The notes below the pieces were generated by a model that searched no databases, was not told the DNA's origin, and worked only from the letters and a program-made list of their open reading frames with translations. Positions 11,165 through 22,191 of a stretch of DNA of 64,000 bases are shown here, one piece after another; positions within the stretch are counted from its first letter, which is position 1, and each line of letters begins with the position of its first letter. A program made the position numbers and the translations under genes. The stretch lies in contig CM000692.1 of the NCBI GenBank assembly GCA_000149225.2, positions 1,054,001-1,118,000 on the forward strand, in the 5' to 3' direction. This DNA comes from Lachancea kluyveri NRRL Y-12651 (taxonomy: Eukaryota > Ascomycota > Saccharomycetes > Saccharomycetales > Saccharomycetaceae).

Positions 11165-14100
11165 ATGCTTTTTCATTATGAACCCGGCTTTTTTAGAACA
11201 TCTATCTTCACACTTCTTGCTATAGCTCTGTGGGCTATGGCATTAGTTACCACTGTATACCTGAAGCATTCACCAGCATTAGAAATCTTGATAAATCATG
11301 ACCGAAAGCACCGTTCCTTAGAGTATGGAAGCCAAGTGGAAAGTGCCAGGAAATCGTCTAAAAAATTATACCAGTTGGTTAGCGACTCCAAAAACACCTT
11401 CTATGATGAGGTAAACATGGTACTGGGTTGCACTTACTTCTCAAACAACACTTATTCAAGACAGCCGTACGTGTCTAACGGGTACATCGGCAGTCGTATT
11501 CCCAATATTGGTTTCGGTTACGCCTTAGATACCCTAAACATATGGACTAGCTCTTCTGATATTCCGGGAGCCTTAAACAATGGATGGCCTTTGAGGAACC
11601 ATCGCTTTGCTGGTGCCTTTGTCTCGGACTTCTATTCTTTAGAGTCACGTTTGAACTCTACAAATTTCCCAGAGTTGGACGATAAAGGCTACACAAGTGT
11701 CATTGCTTCTATTCCACAGTGGACAGATTTAAGATTCTCCATCAAAAATGACTCATCGAGATTTAACGCTAATGACGTTCTTTCGAAGGATATTACCAAT
11801 TATAACCAGAACCTATCTATGGCTGATGGGATCGTCACTACTGAGCTAGATTGGTTAGATTACATACATGTCAAAAGTAGTGTCTTCACTCACAAAAGAA
11901 TATATCCATTGGGCGTGGTTTCTCTTGAGATTTCCTTGAATATTGATCGGATGCATGAGGAGGATTTTCTAGACTTGCAGATTTCAGATGTTTTGAATTA
12001 CACTACTTCCCATAGAACAGTTTTGAGGGATATTGGGTATGATGATCGAGGTATATATATGGTCGTGGAGCCTAATAACATTCCTTACTCTAATGCAGCA
12101 CTCTATTCGTCTTGGGAGGTTCACGCAGATCCGGCAGTCCAACCCCGTACGGTGTTTCGTATCGAAGACAATGGAACTTCGGTTTCACAAACTAAGTTTA
12201 TTCGTTTGAGCGGCGATATGCCCACTGTGCGAATCGATAAATATGTCGGTATCATGTCATCAGAGTTCAACATGCTAACGAACAGCACGAATATCGAGCT
12301 ATCCAAAGAAATAGTGGCCGAAAATTTGGGGAAACTTGCAACTCTGAGAGATACACACAAGAGCGCATGGTCTGATTTGTACAACGATGCATTTATTGAA
12401 ATTCCTTCGGACAGTCTATTGGAGTTGACGGCTAGATCCTCTTTATACCATTTGTTAGCAAACACAAGGCAATACAACGTTTCGGAAAACAGAGGTCTAC
12501 CAGTGCCAGTCTCCGGTTTAAGTTCTGACTCATACGGTGGGATGGTATTCTGGGATGCTGACATGTGGATATTACCTGCACTATTGCCATTTTTCCCAGA
12601 TATTGCCAAGCACATGAATAACTACAGAAATGGTACGCATCATCAAGCACAACTGAATGCTAAAGAATACGGGTACAGAGGGGCATTATATCCGTGGACT
12701 TCTGCTAGGTTTGCTAATTGCACATCTACAGGTCCTTGCTTAGATTACGAGTATCATATCAACGTTGACATTGCAATGAGCTCGTTTTCTATATACATGA
12801 ATGGCGCAGAGGGCATCGACGACGAGTATTTACGTTACACTACCTGGCCATTGGTCAGAGACGCCGCACAATTTTTTACAGATTACGTGAAATATAACGA
12901 TACCATTGGAATGTATGAAACCCACAACTTAACCGATCCAGACGAATTTGCTAACTTCATAAATAATGGAGCATTCACAAATGCAGGTATCAAATCGCTT
13001 CTAAAGTGGGCCACTGATATTGGAAACCATTTGGATAGCGATGAAATGGACCCTCGATGGATGGAAATTTCTGAAAAGATGTATATCCCAACTTCTGAGG
13101 CAAATATCACTCTAGAGTATTCTTCTATGAATAGCAGTGTGGAGATAAAACAAGCTGATGTCGTATTGATGATTTATCCCTTGGGCTACATAACGGACGA
13201 ATCGATCTTAAGCAATGCGATCAAAAACTTGTACTATTATTCTGAGCGTCAATCTGCGTCGGGACCTGCAATGACGTATCCGGTTTTTGTTGCAGCTGCG
13301 TCTTCTTTGTTGAACCATGGCTGTTCCTCGCAAAGCTACTTATATAAATCTGTTCTACCATACTTGAGATCTCCTTTTGCCCAATTCAGTGAGCAATCAG
13401 ATGATAACTTCTTGACGAATGGACTGACCCAACCAGCATTCCCATTTTTGACAGCACATGGTGGCTTTTTGCAAGCAATTTTGTTTGGCTTAACCGGCCT
13501 ACGCTATTCATATGAGGTTGATAGTACAACCAAAAAAATCAGCCGTTTGTTGAAGTTTAACCCTATCAAGCTTCCCTTGTTGCCAGGCGGGATTGCGATT
13601 AGGAACTTCAAATATATGAACCAAGTATTGGATATTATCCTCGATGACCACAACGGTACTATAATTCATAAATCTGGAGACCGTCCTATTAGAATTAAAG
13701 TGCCAGATAGAAATATAATTTGTGACCGCGATATAACCACCGTGGATGATACAAAGAGATTGTTACCTCGTGGGGACGACAAACTGAGTGGTTCATATTA
13801 TACCTTAGAGCCAGATGATGAACTAGTTATCCCACTGTATGAACCGAAACTAAATATTCACAATAACATAGTCGAGGGTAAGCATGTTACCAACCTAACC
13901 GCTGGCGTCCCTGGAGATGTTCCTATGTCCGCATTGGATGGCAATAATTTCACTCACTGGCAACCATTGAATAAAAGTAAACCTGGGAAACTATTGATTG
14001 ATTTGGGTCCTGAAGGCGGGAATGAGATTAGGAGAGGAAGAATCTTATGGGGACAAAGACCTGCTAGAAACATCTCGATCTCTGTTTTGCCTTATACCGA

Positions 14101-14626
14101 AGAGATTGAAAGGCTTTTAGACAACATCACTGAAATTACAAACATCGATTCACCTATGCTGTATATTTCAAATGAGACGTCAAAAAATGGGAGGTATAAG
14201 TCACCTGAGTGTGAACCTCCTCATTTGAACCAGTTAGATGGCTATCCGGTGGATAACGATATAAAGGAATTGTTAAGTTGGAAGCTCTTTGACATCGAAC
14301 AGGCTTGCGACTTATTTTGGGATTTCAAATTGCTTGGCAAGAAATTCATCAAGATTGTTGATGATTTGGAAATCATGCCAAGTGAACGTTATTACCAGGA
14401 AGTCTACAACAAATCACAGATTGTCATTTTACCAAGCAACGAAACCTTATTTGATATTGATTATAGCAATACAAGAAGCCTAAACATTGGTTATACCGAC
14501 ATAGACTTTGAAAGTAACGATACTACCTGGCGTAACACCAGGTTCATTTTAGTTGCTGTCGAAGGTAGTTACGACGATGATGACGATCCAAAAGGTGGTA
14601 CTATTAAAGAAATTGCGTTCTCTTGA
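11165..14626 (+). CDS. ATH1: acid trehalase (glycoside hydrolase family 65)
   Basis: Hydrolyses trehalose to glucose at acid pH in the vacuole or cell-surface space. The 1,153-residue protein is close to yeast Ath1 (about 1,211). An uncleaved signal anchor is predicted near the N-terminus (about residues 10-32, [24 protein letters not shown]), followed by a large lumenal region with many N-x-S/T glycosylation sequons. GH65 hallmarks are [20 protein letters not shown] (from residue 460), [11 protein letters not shown], and [12 protein letters not shown], in which E529 is a plausible catalytic acid by position. The C-terminal third ([19 protein letters not shown] and onward) resembles the discoidin-like module of fungal acid trehalases. 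Orthologue of YPR026W. Confidence 0.96.
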   Translation: MLFHYEPGFFRTSIFTLLAIALWAMALVTTVYLKHSPALEILINHDRKHRSLEYGSQVESARKSSKKLYQLVSDSKNTFYDEVNMVLGCTYFSNNTYSRQPYVSNGYIGSRIPNIGFGYALDTLNIWTSSSDIPGALNNGWPLRNHRFAGAFVSDFYSLESRLNSTNFPELDDKGYTSVIASIPQWTDLRFSIKNDSSRFNANDVLSKDITNYNQNLSMADGIVTTELDWLDYIHVKSSVFTHKRIYPLGVVSLEISLNIDRMHEEDFLDLQISDVLNYTTSHRTVLRDIGYDDRGIYMVVEPNNIPYSNAALYSSWEVHADPAVQPRTVFRIEDNGTSVSQTKFIRLSGDMPTVRIDKYVGIMSSEFNMLTNSTNIELSKEIVAENLGKLATLRDTHKSAWSDLYNDAFIEIPSDSLLELTARSSLYHLLANTRQYNVSENRGLPVPVSGLSSDSYGGMVFWDADMWILPALLPFFPDIAKHMNNYRNGTHHQAQLNAKEYGYRGALYPWTSARFANCTSTGPCLDYEYHINVDIAMSSFSIYMNGAEGIDDEYLRYTTWPLVRDAAQFFTDYVKYNDTIGMYETHNLTDPDEFANFINNGAFTNAGIKSLLKWATDIGNHLDSDEMDPRWMEISEKMYIPTSEANITLEYSSMNSSVEIKQADVVLMIYPLGYITDESILSNAIKNLYYYSERQSASGPAMTYPVFVAAASSLLNHGCSSQSYLYKSVLPYLRSPFAQFSEQSDDNFLTNGLTQPAFPFLTAHGGFLQAILFGLTGLRYSYEVDSTTKKISRLLKFNPIKLPLLPGGIAIRNFKYMNQVLDIILDDHNGTIIHKSGDRPIRIKVPDRNIICDRDITTVDDTKRLLPRGDDKLSGSYYTLEPDDELVIPLYEPKLNIHNNIVEGKHVTNLTAGVPGDVPMSALDGNNFTHWQPLNKSKPGKLLIDLGPEGGNEIRRGRILWGQRPARNISISVLPYTEEIERLLDNITEITNIDSPMLYISNETSKNGRYKSPECEPPHLNQLDGYPVDNDIKELLSWKLFDIEQACDLFWDFKLLGKKFIKIVDDLEIMPSERYYQEVYNKSQIVILPSNETLFDIDYSNTRSLNIGYTDIDFESNDTTWRNTRFILVAVEGSYDDDDDPKGGTIKEIAFS

Positions 14627-14655
14627 ATAAAGTCTGGCTCATAGAATAGAAGAGG

Positions 14656-14665
14656 ATCACGTGAT
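14656..14665. promoter_or_regulatory. ATCACGTGAT palindromic E-box
   Basis: A perfect 10-bp palindrome centred on CACGTG, between the ATH1 stop and the tRNA-Phe gene. It fits the RTCACGTG preference of Cbf1-like bHLH proteins. Its target is unclear, as it lies downstream of ATH1 and 3' of the tRNA gene. Confidence 0.35.
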
Positions 14666-14791
14666 TTCTTTTGGTACGTAAATTATAGCAATGGACTGCA
14701 TAAGAATAAGAAGAAATAAGTGCTTTATTCATTTTTTGTGGGCCATATACTATATACGCATCTAATGATGCTTTAAAAAAATAAAAAAGAA

Positions 14792-14884
14792 TGCGAATTC
14801 TGTGGATCGAACACAGGACCTCCAGATTTCAATTGACCGAAGTTATTCTTCAGTCTGGCGCTCTCCCAACTGAGCTAAATCCGC
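14792..14884 (-). tRNA. tRNA-Phe(GAA) with 20-nt intron
   Basis: Read on the minus strand this is a tRNA-Phe gene: acceptor stem GCGGATT pairs with AATTCGC before discriminator A73, with A-box TAGCTCAGTTGGGAGAG and B-box GTTCGATCC. Anticodon GAA lies at 14849-14851. A 20-nt intron follows position 37 (about 14828-14847, ambiguous by one A) and contains CTTCGG, which can pair with the anticodon region as in other yeast tRNA-Phe introns. Exon sequence matches S. cerevisiae tRNA-Phe as remembered; mature length before CCA addition is 73 nt. A run of T on the minus strand (A-tract near 14776-14788) supplies the Pol III terminator. Confidence 0.97.
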
Positions 14885-15114
14885 AACTGTGGATGCTTTT
14901 GTTGCATTTTTGTTATATAACAACAATGTATAAAGACTTTGTTGTCCTGTCTTCTCTACCCTAAACGCAAAGAATGTAATCAGTGAAAGCCGAGTTGTCT
15001 GTACGCAAGGAACATATAAAAAAAAAAAAAAAAAAAAAGGAGCAAACTTTTTGATTCGCAACTTTACAACCTATATCGTTTGACAACTTTCTCATAAAAA
15101 AAGACAAGAAAACA

Positions 15115-15732
15115 ATGGCTGAAATTATCAACAGACTGAAAGGTGAAATGAAGACCTTAGATACTGTATGCTTTTTTTGTATTAGGCTAATTGCTACACT
15201 TACCGCTTTGTTACTAACCGAAATAATTTGAATCCAGAAATTTGCTGGCAATCCTGTTTTTGAACAATTCGAAGCAAAGACTCACTTGCCAAAATCATAC
15301 GGTATCCTTGGCGCTGCAGGTGTATACTTGCTGTTGATTTTCATCAACGTTGGCGGTATTGGTGAGATTTTGTCTAACCTAATTGGCTTTGTTCTTCCAG
15401 CCTACTATTCCCTCGTTGCATTGAAGACTACTTCTTCAAAAGATGACTCCGACCTGTTGACCTACTGGATTGTTTTTGCTTTCCTGAATGTCATTGAGTT
15501 CTGGTCTAAGGCTATTCTATACTGGATTCCATTTTACTGGTTTTTCAAGACTGTTTTCTTGGTTTACATCGCTGTTCCGCAATTTGGTGGTGCCAAGTTG
15601 ATTTACGGTGCCTTCATTAGCCCAATAGCTGAAAAGTATATTCACATCAACAGTGCTAAAGCCGATGAAATTTCCGCAAAGATGGAAAACGTTGCCTCTT
15701 CTGCAAAGACTACCGGCTTTTCCACTAACTAA
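15115..15732 (+). CDS. YOP1: reticulon-like ER membrane-shaping protein Yop1 (two exons)
   Basis: DP1/Yop1-family hairpin protein that curves and stabilises tubular ER with the reticulons. Exon 1 is 15115-15165 (17 codons), exon 2 is 15238-15732; the spliced product is 181 residues, against 180 in yeast. The hydrophobic hairpins are visible as GILGAAGVYLLLIFINVGGIGEILSNLIGFVLPAYYSL and YWIVFAFLNVIEFWSKAILYWIPFYWFFKTVFLVYIAVPQFGGA. Unspliced translation would end at a TGA near the 3' end of the intron. A gene call from the first in-frame codon of exon 2 alone would miss the N-terminus. S. cerevisiae YOP1 (YPR028W) also has an intron near its 5' end. Confidence 0.93.
15166..15237 (+). other. 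YOP1 spliceosomal intron
   Basis: A 72-nt intron with 5' site GTATGC, perfect TACTAAC branch point at 15212-15218, and CAG acceptor ending at 15237, about 20 nt past the branch adenosine. The last base of the 5' site differs from the usual GTATGT. The length is a multiple of three, but an in-frame TGA just after the branch point would truncate unspliced product. Confidence 0.92.
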
Positions 15733-15869
15733 GGATGGGGGCTTTTCTAGCTTCTTCTCTTTAATTGTGTAGGACTACACATCTATGACTTTTATTTTAT
15801 TTTATTCTACTTTACTCTATTCCGTGTTATCTTTAGTTGTGCATGTTTTTGTATATATATAGATACGGC

Positions 15870-18329
15870 TTATAGCGATTGTTCAAATTTGTAATCAAAT
15901 TGCTCGTTGGCAGAAGCCTTTTGTGCAGAAAAGTTCAATTTGACTCTCAATTTCAGTTTGCCACTACCAGTTATCTTCAGTAACTGTCTGGAAACATGGT
16001 CTGCATGAACGCTTGTGGATGTCAGTGAACCTAATGTCAATTTTTGAGTTTTAGTCACTGCAATTAAAATCTGTAGATCGGTAATATCGACCTTGGCCTT
16101 TATAAACATTTCCAACCGTGCTTCGCCACTGGAGCATGAAGTGACCAAACCAAAAGTTTCAACACTAGCGGAATCATAAAGTTTCACGGCATTGGCAGGG
16201 ACAACAACAGATGCTTGATGGGAAGGAACAGAATCTGGTGCACCACTATTAGTTTCGGATTGCGGCTTCACGCTCAATGAATTATTCACAGTCTCATTTA
16301 TCTTTCCAGGTTTACTGCTAGAAAAAATATCTGCCAGTAAATCAGTGGCTTGCTGAGGTTTAACTGACTGTTGTGGAGGACTAGAGGGAATATCATTTAG
16401 CAAATCTAACAGCAAGTCGGTTTCTTTAGGTTTAGTAGTTGGTGCTGTATTTGAAGTCTGGGGCGGTGGTGTGCTGCTTTTGGTCTTTTTCACAAAAATG
16501 GGCATGGGTTCCAAAATGGAGTTTTTTATGTTTGTAGGCTGGTTGAACAAAATACCGTATTGGATACTCTTCATTTGGATCATCAAATTGGTGTCCTTGG
16601 TATGTGATAAAATCAATTGTCTTAGTATCTCAATAGAGTTTGGATCACTGATTTTCGCAGATAGCTTCAATGCAGAGGTCAAAACGTAACTAACCAGTTT
16701 AGTTCTATTGGCGTATAAGTTGTTCAGATTAACGAGATATTGAGTTAATGATGTATCAGTGATGTGCCCGTTGCCCAAGACCAAATCGGCATATTCACCC
16801 ACAGACCACACCGTGACTAATTTCCAACCTAAATTTTCTTCTGACACTTCATCGTTTTGTTTGTCTAATGCAATGTTTAGTACTTGTACCACAATTTCCT
16901 TCTTAAAGTTAACATCTCTGACGTTGTTGATCATTATCAAAATGTCGCCGATTTTTTCTAAAGTAATATACTCACCGACAGTTTTTAGCATGCGAACAGC
17001 AACATCCAACTTCCAGCGTTCATCTTCAACTTCGCGAATAGCAAAAGTGTTTACCAAATGTTCAACCGTGTATACGATAAGATCTTTATCATCTTCATCT
17101 GTAGATTGCAGGAAAACAATTAGCTCTTCAACTAGACTTTTCATATTCGATTCGTCCAAAATTGCAAAAGTTAACTCCAAAGATCTCATCCTGATAGAAA
17201 CATCCGCATCAAACAGGCAACGGGAGATGAACTTACGATGCCTTTGTACCGCTGAAGGTTCGTGAGGGACAACCTGTAGCAGACTATTTAGACTGACGTA
17301 TTTTGTATTGTTATCTTTTGAAGTCAAAAACTTTGCCAGAATATTGATTCCAAGAACCCTTAAAGATTGATCGGATTGTAGAGAAAAAATAGTGCGGACC
17401 GCTTCGTACAAGATTGCATGGCCACTGTTTTTCGTTGGATCTGTGTTGGTGGCTATTTGGGTGAGCAGATCGTTTAATTTATCTCTGTATTCCATGGTCT
17501 CTGAGGCAAATTTTTGGAAAAATAGACGCAAGGTATACAATATTTCTACCTGTAAAAATGGATCGCAGGTGCCGTTGACATCGAATTCGGGATTGAAGTT
17601 GGTAGAGTTCAAATTTTGTAAGGTAGAAAGTAACTCTGGGATTGTCTTTACCAAGTCGTTCAAAATCTGAGGATAATCCTCGTACTCATAAGCCTCGTTG
17701 GATAACAACGTGACCTGTAGCAACTTGGCGATACCAAATAACACACCATGTGTACATAAGTCACGGTTATCAAGAAGGTGCAATATGAAGTTTGTATGGG
17801 AGACGAAAACCTCTAAGAGTGACACATCACGGTCAATCAACTTCGCAGCTACCTGTAAAGCCTTTTTCAACAGGTAGGTATCACGGGAATGTTTCAAAAT
17901 GTTTTCGACATCAGGATACAAATCACGGGCCAACTCGGGAGAAGTTAACGATCCTAGAGTTGTCAAAGCCAGAGAAACAACATATTTGTTCGGATGATTT
18001 AAATCGTTGTTGAGCAAGTTCGTCAATAGAGTTAAGATTTCTTGGTTTTCGTCTAATAGCAACATTGCGGCTAGATAGCCTAATCTCTTATCAAGAAAAT
18101 CATCCGACGAAATTAGATTGATGCATTCAACTTGGGCAAAATGCGTCTTCTCACCTAGTATGTACAAGTATAGCAACTTGTGAATGTTTTGTCTTCTCTT
18201 CTCGAGTGATATATGGTCATCCTTCAACTTGGTCCTAATCTTGGCACTCTCTTTGGTGATGATGGACCTCTCTTCAGCCAATGTCTTGGCACTCCTGACG
18301 TCCTTTATGAATGCCCTTAAAGAACCCAT
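15870..18329 (-). CDS. APL4: AP-1 adaptor gamma-adaptin (large subunit)
   Basis: Large subunit of the AP-1 clathrin adaptor acting at the trans-Golgi network and endosomes. The 819-residue product (yeast about 832) starts MGSLRAFIKDVRSAKTLAEER, the conserved gamma-adaptin N-terminus. A helical-repeat trunk covers about residues 1-590. The hinge (about 620-710) is rich in S/T/P/Q and carries acidic-dileucine, clathrin-box-like stretches (DLLLDLLNDI, DLLADIF). The C-terminal about 110 residues, from KLYDSASVETFGLVTSC, form the gamma-ear. Orthologue of YPR029C. It is divergent from the arrestin gene at 19177 across an 847-bp gap. Confidence 0.95.
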   Translation of the reverse strand: MGSLRAFIKDVRSAKTLAEERSIITKESAKIRTKLKDDHISLEKRRQNIHKLLYLYILGEKTHFAQVECINLISSDDFLDKRLGYLAAMLLLDENQEILTLLTNLLNNDLNHPNKYVVSLALTTLGSLTSPELARDLYPDVENILKHSRDTYLLKKALQVAAKLIDRDVSLLEVFVSHTNFILHLLDNRDLCTHGVLFGIAKLLQVTLLSNEAYEYEDYPQILNDLVKTIPELLSTLQNLNSTNFNPEFDVNGTCDPFLQVEILYTLRLFFQKFASETMEYRDKLNDLLTQIATNTDPTKNSGHAILYEAVRTIFSLQSDQSLRVLGINILAKFLTSKDNNTKYVSLNSLLQVVPHEPSAVQRHRKFISRCLFDADVSIRMRSLELTFAILDESNMKSLVEELIVFLQSTDEDDKDLIVYTVEHLVNTFAIREVEDERWKLDVAVRMLKTVGEYITLEKIGDILIMINNVRDVNFKKEIVVQVLNIALDKQNDEVSEENLGWKLVTVWSVGEYADLVLGNGHITDTSLTQYLVNLNNLYANRTKLVSYVLTSALKLSAKISDPNSIEILRQLILSHTKDTNLMIQMKSIQYGILFNQPTNIKNSILEPMPIFVKKTKSSTPPPQTSNTAPTTKPKETDLLLDLLNDIPSSPPQQSVKPQQATDLLADIFSSSKPGKINETVNNSLSVKPQSETNSGAPDSVPSHQASVVVPANAVKLYDSASVETFGLVTSCSSGEARLEMFIKAKVDITDLQILIAVTKTQKLTLGSLTSTSVHADHVSRQLLKITGSGKLKLRVKLNFSAQKASANEQFDYKFEQSL

Positions 18330-19176
18330 TGCTTATATACCTTTGAGTTGAGTAACCGATCAGTAACACTTTGTTGAGAAGGAAGTTGGTAAATAAGTCT
18401 GGATCCGAGTTTACACGACGAAAAGCCATCTCGTATTTGTTCGTTTCACGTGATTTTGATCACGTGCAAATAACATATCCTTAATGTCAAGCCAAACTGA
18501 GGGACTTGAATAAGGTGATACAAACTACAGATGGCATTCAGGGAGTGAAGAATCTGTAACATCAAGTCCTGAAAATAGCATAATCCTTATTTTCTGATAC
18601 AACTAATCATCTAATGCACAGGCGGTATCGAAGAGCATTGCACTTGTTTGCATCCCCCAACAAGCGATTTTCATCATCTGTGAAGATAAGGTAAACCGCA
18701 ACATTGTCGATGAGTTGAACGTTCCAGGTTCCGAGCTCCAAAAGAGAACATAAAAATACAAGACGGATACGATAGGCATATAAGCTGATGCACATGAAAG
18801 GGTACCTGAGGCTCTCCTAAGGAGGTGGCTACAATTAATGCAGAATATAGGTTCTTCATAAAAGCTCTCTGATAAACCCATAAACAGAGGCCACTCACAA
18901 TTTGCCTCATTTTCTAGAAACCGTGTAAAACTTGTCCTTTGGACTCTCATGCGTATAAAACCCAGGTAGATGGTACTTACGCTGCCGTTCCTACTCATTC
19001 TCTGATATGCCGATTATTGCTTGTCCAACTGCGTTTTCCTGTCACTGGACCCTGTCGCGTATATAATGATCATCTTATCATGCGTTTTTGACGATTACAG
19101 TGGCAAAGGGGCCGTGTATATCGTTGGGTTGAACAACTCCGTAAACCATCTCGACAACAACGAATAAGAGCATATC
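18330..19176. other. divergent APL4/ECM21 promoter region
   Basis: An 847-bp gap. It contains the CACGTG inverted repeat at 18447-18466 and a 131-codon minus-strand ORF (18603-18998) that I do not recognise (see findings). No RNA gene is seen. Confidence 0.4.
18447..18466. promoter_or_regulatory. paired CACGTG inverted repeat (Cbf1-type)
   Basis: CACGTGAT at 18447-18454 and its exact reverse complement ATCACGTG at 18459-18466 are separated by 4 bp. Each half contains the RTCACGTG core bound by Cbf1-like bHLH factors. The site is about 120 bp upstream of APL4 and 710 bp upstream of the arrestin gene, so APL4 is the likelier target. Confidence 0.5.
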
Positions 19177-22083
19177 ATGCCGTTTCTATCACCAAGGACA
19201 TTTATTCCTTCTGGTAATGACGGTGAAACCCAAAGCAGCCGTCGAAGCTCCCGAAGTAGTAGGAGAAACTCATCCTCCATTAAACATGCGTTATCGTCCA
19301 TCCTAGGCGGCAACAACACAACTTCTGCTCGTTCTCGTCGTGGTAGCAGTACGGCAGCTGCTCCAATGGGGCTGCCACTTGCAGCCCCATTTAATATACC
19401 ACGTCGTGTATCTTACAGCCATGAAGATCTGCAGAGTACTCGAAATGGGCGGACTTCTATCGATAGTACCACAGAACAAAACGACGAAGGTGACGATTAT
19501 GCTGATATTGAAGATGAGGCAGGACTTTCCGATGTTGAAAATTATAGCCCACAAAATAGCTTGAAAATGAGACCTAGGTTTTCGATTCCCGCCTCTTCTT
19601 CGATCTCCGGTCACAATTATGTGCTTAACTACTTATCAGAAAGAGGATTTCTTCAGCCCAGGGTTTTATCGTCTACGACTGATGCTACTATGTTCCTTGC
19701 CACGTCTGGTGATTCTGTTTTCTTACCAACTATCTCGTCGTCTGATGATGAATATATCAACCACCTCAATGGCTTAGATAATGAAGACGTCACATTGGAG
19801 AGATCAGAGACCCATGCTGGTGAAGCTGAATCTGCCCCAACAAATGATAGCACAGTAAGTAACAGTACTGTCGCATCTGAAATACCATTTGATTCAGATG
19901 GATCCAACGTTCCGTTCAATCTTGCAGTTGTTCTTTCTTTCAAAAAGCCTACATCCCTGGCGAAGGTTAAAGCTCAACTATATTCAAGGGCATGTATTTA
20001 TTGGTACAATGGTCTTCCACCTTCAAGGGTTTTACATGAGGAGTACTATACTGTTGGAGAAATCAACTGGGAATTAACAAATAGTAATTATAACCTATAC
20101 GCCCCATTATCTTTGAGTTCAGAAAATCCGATCATCCAGAAACAAGAAAGTATTACCCCCACCACCCTTTTTAAAAACAAGCGTCCCGACGAATTAATGG
20201 AACAAGAATACTTGGAAAGACGTAAGAGCAAACAGAATTTTTTGAACTCGTTCGATAATGATGAATCACAGTTATTCTCGGCTGGAGAGTACGTCTTTAT
20301 TCTCCCAGTTTACTTTACAAATCATATTCCAGAGACCATATATTTGCCATCGGGACGTGTAAATTATAATTTCCGCTGTGCCTGGAAATTAGCCCCAGAC
20401 TTGAGAAACAATAGTGACAACTTGAGCGACCTTTCATCGGCGGTAACTGTGGCCACTGTATCTGATGATCAATCTAGTGACAGCTCTCCCCACTTCAATA
20501 AATTATTCAAGAAAGTCAAGAATCACTTGCACATCAGCTCCACGTCTACGTCTTCGGTAGATTCGTCGAATGTTATTAGTGGTGATTCCTCTATACGCGT
20601 CGTGAGGACACCACCACTGAGATCGATTTCTACCGCTGATAAACCTATCTACATCAACAGAGTTTGGACTGACTCTTTGTCCTACGAAATTTCGTTTGCC
20701 CAAAAATACGTTTCTCTAGGTAGTGAGGTTCCCATCAAGATCAAGCTTGTACCTCTAGTTAAACAACTGTCCATTAAGAGGGTCAGAGTCAGCGTAGTCG
20801 AAAAAATTACTTTTGTTTCTAAAAACTTGGAATATGAGTTTGATCAGGTTGAGGTTATTATGCATGATCCCTACAACCCTTATTTTGCCGAATTTATCTC
20901 TAGGCGTAAACAGGAACGCGCATTGCCTCTACTGGAAGTTAGGACTAGGGACAAGGGCTGTAAAGCCTTAAAGGAGGAGATTGTTGAGAACACACACTCA
21001 GATAATTTATTATGCTACTCAAGCGTCAAAGATAGCGACTCTGGTTCGAACAATGATATCATTGAACCTGTGACAATTGAAACTAAATTAAAATTTCCAA
21101 CTTATTCAGTTTTGGATAAGAAAACCTCTAAAAACTTGCCGCCCTACGGTGTCGATGAGTTTGTCCCTCAAACAAGCTCAACACAAACTTCTAACGCTTC
21201 GGGCTCTCGTCACAACAGTACTGCTTCAGGTGTAATTGGATTTTTGTCGAACCGTAGACCAAGTTCTTCACGGTCGAGACATAACTCCACTGATGCTCAA
21301 ACGTCCAGTGCAAATGCAGTTGCTCCATCTTGTACTAGTTTTAGAACCAGCGCTGGCGTTGCTGTACAACATCATACAAAACACAACGAGGTAAAACGTG
21401 GGTTGTACATGGACAGTGTCAATTTCAGTAATATCCATGTTAAGCATAAGTTAGAGATAATGTTGCGTATCAGTAAGGATTACAAAAGCCCCTCTAAGCA
21501 AAGACACTACGAAGTGCTAATCGATACACCCTTGGTCCTAGTCTCTGAATTTTGTAACAGCGGTAACATGGAATTACCCACATACGACATGGCCACGAAA
21601 ATGACAACAGCACCTAGTTACTCTGAAATGGCACCACCCTCTTTTGAGGAGGCTCTTTCTGTTTCAGCTTCCCCTATGGCCTCTCCAATTACTTCTCCGA
21701 TGGGGTCACCAAACTTAGCTGCTTCATACGATGTTGACGACTTATCGATCCAGCAGTTGTCATTATCGCGGACCACGACTCAAAACGCATCGGTCTCTGA
21801 GAGTCCCCAACAACAGGTTAATAAAGGTAGAAGGTATAGTAACATTGATGACCTAATGAGTGTCCAGGACAATGATTTGCAGAACCGTTTAAGACAGAAT
21901 ACTAACATGCCTGACCTGGTTGATACAGAGCCATCAGCTCCCATGCCAAAGTTGTTTAGAGAAGGCTTCAACGTAGGCAACGATGCACAAGTTCCCGGTT
22001 CAAGTTCTGAAAACGCTGTGTTGACAGACGATGAACCACCAAAATATGATGAGCTGGTCCCTTTAATGAGCGATGGTGAGTGA
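19177..22083 (+). CDS. ECM21: arrestin-related ubiquitin-ligase adaptor, Ecm21/Csr2 type
   Basis: Alpha-arrestin (ART family) that recruits the Rsp5 ubiquitin ligase to plasma-membrane transporters for endocytosis. The 968-residue product is somewhat shorter than yeast Ecm21 and Csr2 (each about 1,120). The N-terminus is serine/arginine rich. Arrestin-fold parts are NVPFNLAVVLSFKKPTSLAKVKAQLYSRA and SYEISFAQKYVSLGSEVPIKIKLVPL through VHHKLEIMLRIS-like sequence near residue 760. PY-type Rsp5 motifs are visible as LPPY (654-657) and PPKY (954-957), with PPSF nearby. S. cerevisiae has two WGD paralogues, ECM21 (YBL101C) and CSR2 (YPR030W); this is the single unduplicated counterpart, so either name is arbitrary. 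Confidence 0.92.
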   Translation: MPFLSPRTFIPSGNDGETQSSRRSSRSSRRNSSSIKHALSSILGGNNTTSARSRRGSSTAAAPMGLPLAAPFNIPRRVSYSHEDLQSTRNGRTSIDSTTEQNDEGDDYADIEDEAGLSDVENYSPQNSLKMRPRFSIPASSSISGHNYVLNYLSERGFLQPRVLSSTTDATMFLATSGDSVFLPTISSSDDEYINHLNGLDNEDVTLERSETHAGEAESAPTNDSTVSNSTVASEIPFDSDGSNVPFNLAVVLSFKKPTSLAKVKAQLYSRACIYWYNGLPPSRVLHEEYYTVGEINWELTNSNYNLYAPLSLSSENPIIQKQESITPTTLFKNKRPDELMEQEYLERRKSKQNFLNSFDNDESQLFSAGEYVFILPVYFTNHIPETIYLPSGRVNYNFRCAWKLAPDLRNNSDNLSDLSSAVTVATVSDDQSSDSSPHFNKLFKKVKNHLHISSTSTSSVDSSNVISGDSSIRVVRTPPLRSISTADKPIYINRVWTDSLSYEISFAQKYVSLGSEVPIKIKLVPLVKQLSIKRVRVSVVEKITFVSKNLEYEFDQVEVIMHDPYNPYFAEFISRRKQERALPLLEVRTRDKGCKALKEEIVENTHSDNLLCYSSVKDSDSGSNNDIIEPVTIETKLKFPTYSVLDKKTSKNLPPYGVDEFVPQTSSTQTSNASGSRHNSTASGVIGFLSNRRPSSSRSRHNSTDAQTSSANAVAPSCTSFRTSAGVAVQHHTKHNEVKRGLYMDSVNFSNIHVKHKLEIMLRISKDYKSPSKQRHYEVLIDTPLVLVSEFCNSGNMELPTYDMATKMTTAPSYSEMAPPSFEEALSVSASPMASPITSPMGSPNLAASYDVDDLSIQQLSLSRTTTQNASVSESPQQQVNKGRRYSNIDDLMSVQDNDLQNRLRQNTNMPDLVDTEPSAPMPKLFREGFNVGNDAQVPGSSSENAVLTDDEPPKYDELVPLMSDGE

Positions 22084-22191
22084 TCAAAATACTTTACTTC
22101 TTTTCAAACTTGTCTTTTTAAAAACATTTCTTGTGTTTACTTTTGTTCTCGTGGTTTTTTGGTTTAATTACTTTTATTTAGAAATAAATTA

